Shown: positions 11,912 to 12,122 of the stretch, one piece after another
How positions within the stretch are numbered: position 1 is the stretch's first letter
How the letters are laid out: the number at the start of each line of letters is the position of its first letter
NCBI GenBank assembly: GCA_023395675.1
Contig: JAEWYL010000053.1
Location: forward strand, 1 to 12,122
DNA: 12,122 nucleotides
Direction: 5' to 3'
DNA from: Chloroflexota bacterium
Lineage (GTDB): Bacteria; Chloroflexota; Anaerolineae; Anaerolineales; UBA4823
Made by a program: the position numbers and the translations under genes
The notes under the pieces: generated by a model
Database searches by the model: none
What the model saw: only the letters and a program-made list of their open reading frames with translations
What the model was told of the DNA's origin: nothing

Positions 11912-12122
11912 ATGGCGAGAAGGCGGGTAACCAGTCAAGACGTCGCCAGACAGGCGGGCGTGTCCCGAACCACAGTCTCCATGGTGCTCAACAATGTGCA
12001 GGGGGTGAATATCAGCGAGGAGACCCGGCAGCGTGTCCAGGAGGCGGCTGAAAGCCTGGGCTACGTTCCCGACGCCGCGGCCCAGGCCCTGGCAAGCCGG
12101 CGCGCCCAGACTATCGGCCTGA
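11912..12122 (+). CDS. LacI-family transcriptional regulator (N-terminal part, cut by window end)
   Basis: The 70 codons visible read MARRRVTSQDVARQAGVSRT and onward. This is the LacI helix-turn-helix: VTSQDVARQAGVS (first helix and turn), RTTVSMVLN (recognition helix, 19-27), then the hinge-proximal ETRQRVQEAAESLGYVPDAAAQALAS-type sequence to ~62 and the start of the ligand domain (RAQTIGL). The frame is open to the window edge. Start codon chosen at 11912: AGGA lies 7 nt upstream (11901-11904), with AAGGAG further up. Its ligand and targets cannot be told; LacI regulators usually control sugar uptake or breakdown genes, often encoded next door, here beyond the window. The promoter and operator just upstream suggest autoregulation. 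Confidence 0.95.
   Translation, partial: MARRRVTSQDVARQAGVSRTTVSMVLNNVQGVNISEETRQRVQEAAESLGYVPDAAAQALASRRAQTIGL

Noticed and set aside
1..12122. CRISPR array, tRNA, rRNA, integrase or phage genes
   Set aside because: No regularly spaced direct repeats, no complete tRNA-like T-arm with acceptor stem, and no recombinase or phage motif were seen.

Overview
The window is GC-rich chromosomal DNA with mostly housekeeping genes. It looks like Chloroflexota, probably Anaerolineae. That placement is inferred from gene content: a stand-alone Elp3 of the kind known from Dehalococcoides, a DUF4349 lipoprotein, a cyclic-nucleotide-binding/PH-like membrane protein, and frequent -10 boxes lying just upstream of start codons. 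No marker gene or rRNA is present to prove it.

Layout. Positions 129-4488 hold four plus-strand genes: a membrane protein with a cNMP-binding domain and two TM-hairpin/PH-like modules, peptide deformylase (def), recF, and a MOSC-domain protein. Positions 4590-8093 hold four minus-strand genes, read right to left: a Trm9-like SAM methyltransferase, a calcineurin-like phosphoesterase, a DUF4349 lipoprotein, and rsmG. From 8187 the plus strand carries elp3, then a two-gene unit of a half-size chromate-type (CHR) transporter and a tandem universal stress protein, closed by a clear terminator. About 480 nt without a convincing gene follow. The window ends in the first 70 codons of a LacI-family regulator with a textbook sigma70 promoter and a palindromic operator.

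Most interesting points. (1) elp3, which makes cm5U at tRNA wobble uridine, is divergent from a methyltransferase whose sequence resembles eukaryotic Trm9/ABH8, which methylates cm5U to mcm5U. The pair may be a compact bacterial mcm5U34 pathway. (2) Four genes (cNMP gene, rsmG, phosphoesterase, elp3) lack a Shine-Dalgarno sequence and have a TANNNT -10 box ending exactly 8, 6, 8 and 8 nt before the ATG, which predicts leaderless mRNAs. (3) Nearly every intergenic gap carries a hairpin. Stem arms differ but several apices are related (GGCTTCGCC, GGCTGCGCC, GCCTGTGCCAGGCCG), suggesting a family of small extragenic palindromes. (4) The lacI control region has three overlapping half-sites placed at the predicted transcription start.

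All assignments come from reading motifs by eye; no database search was possible.
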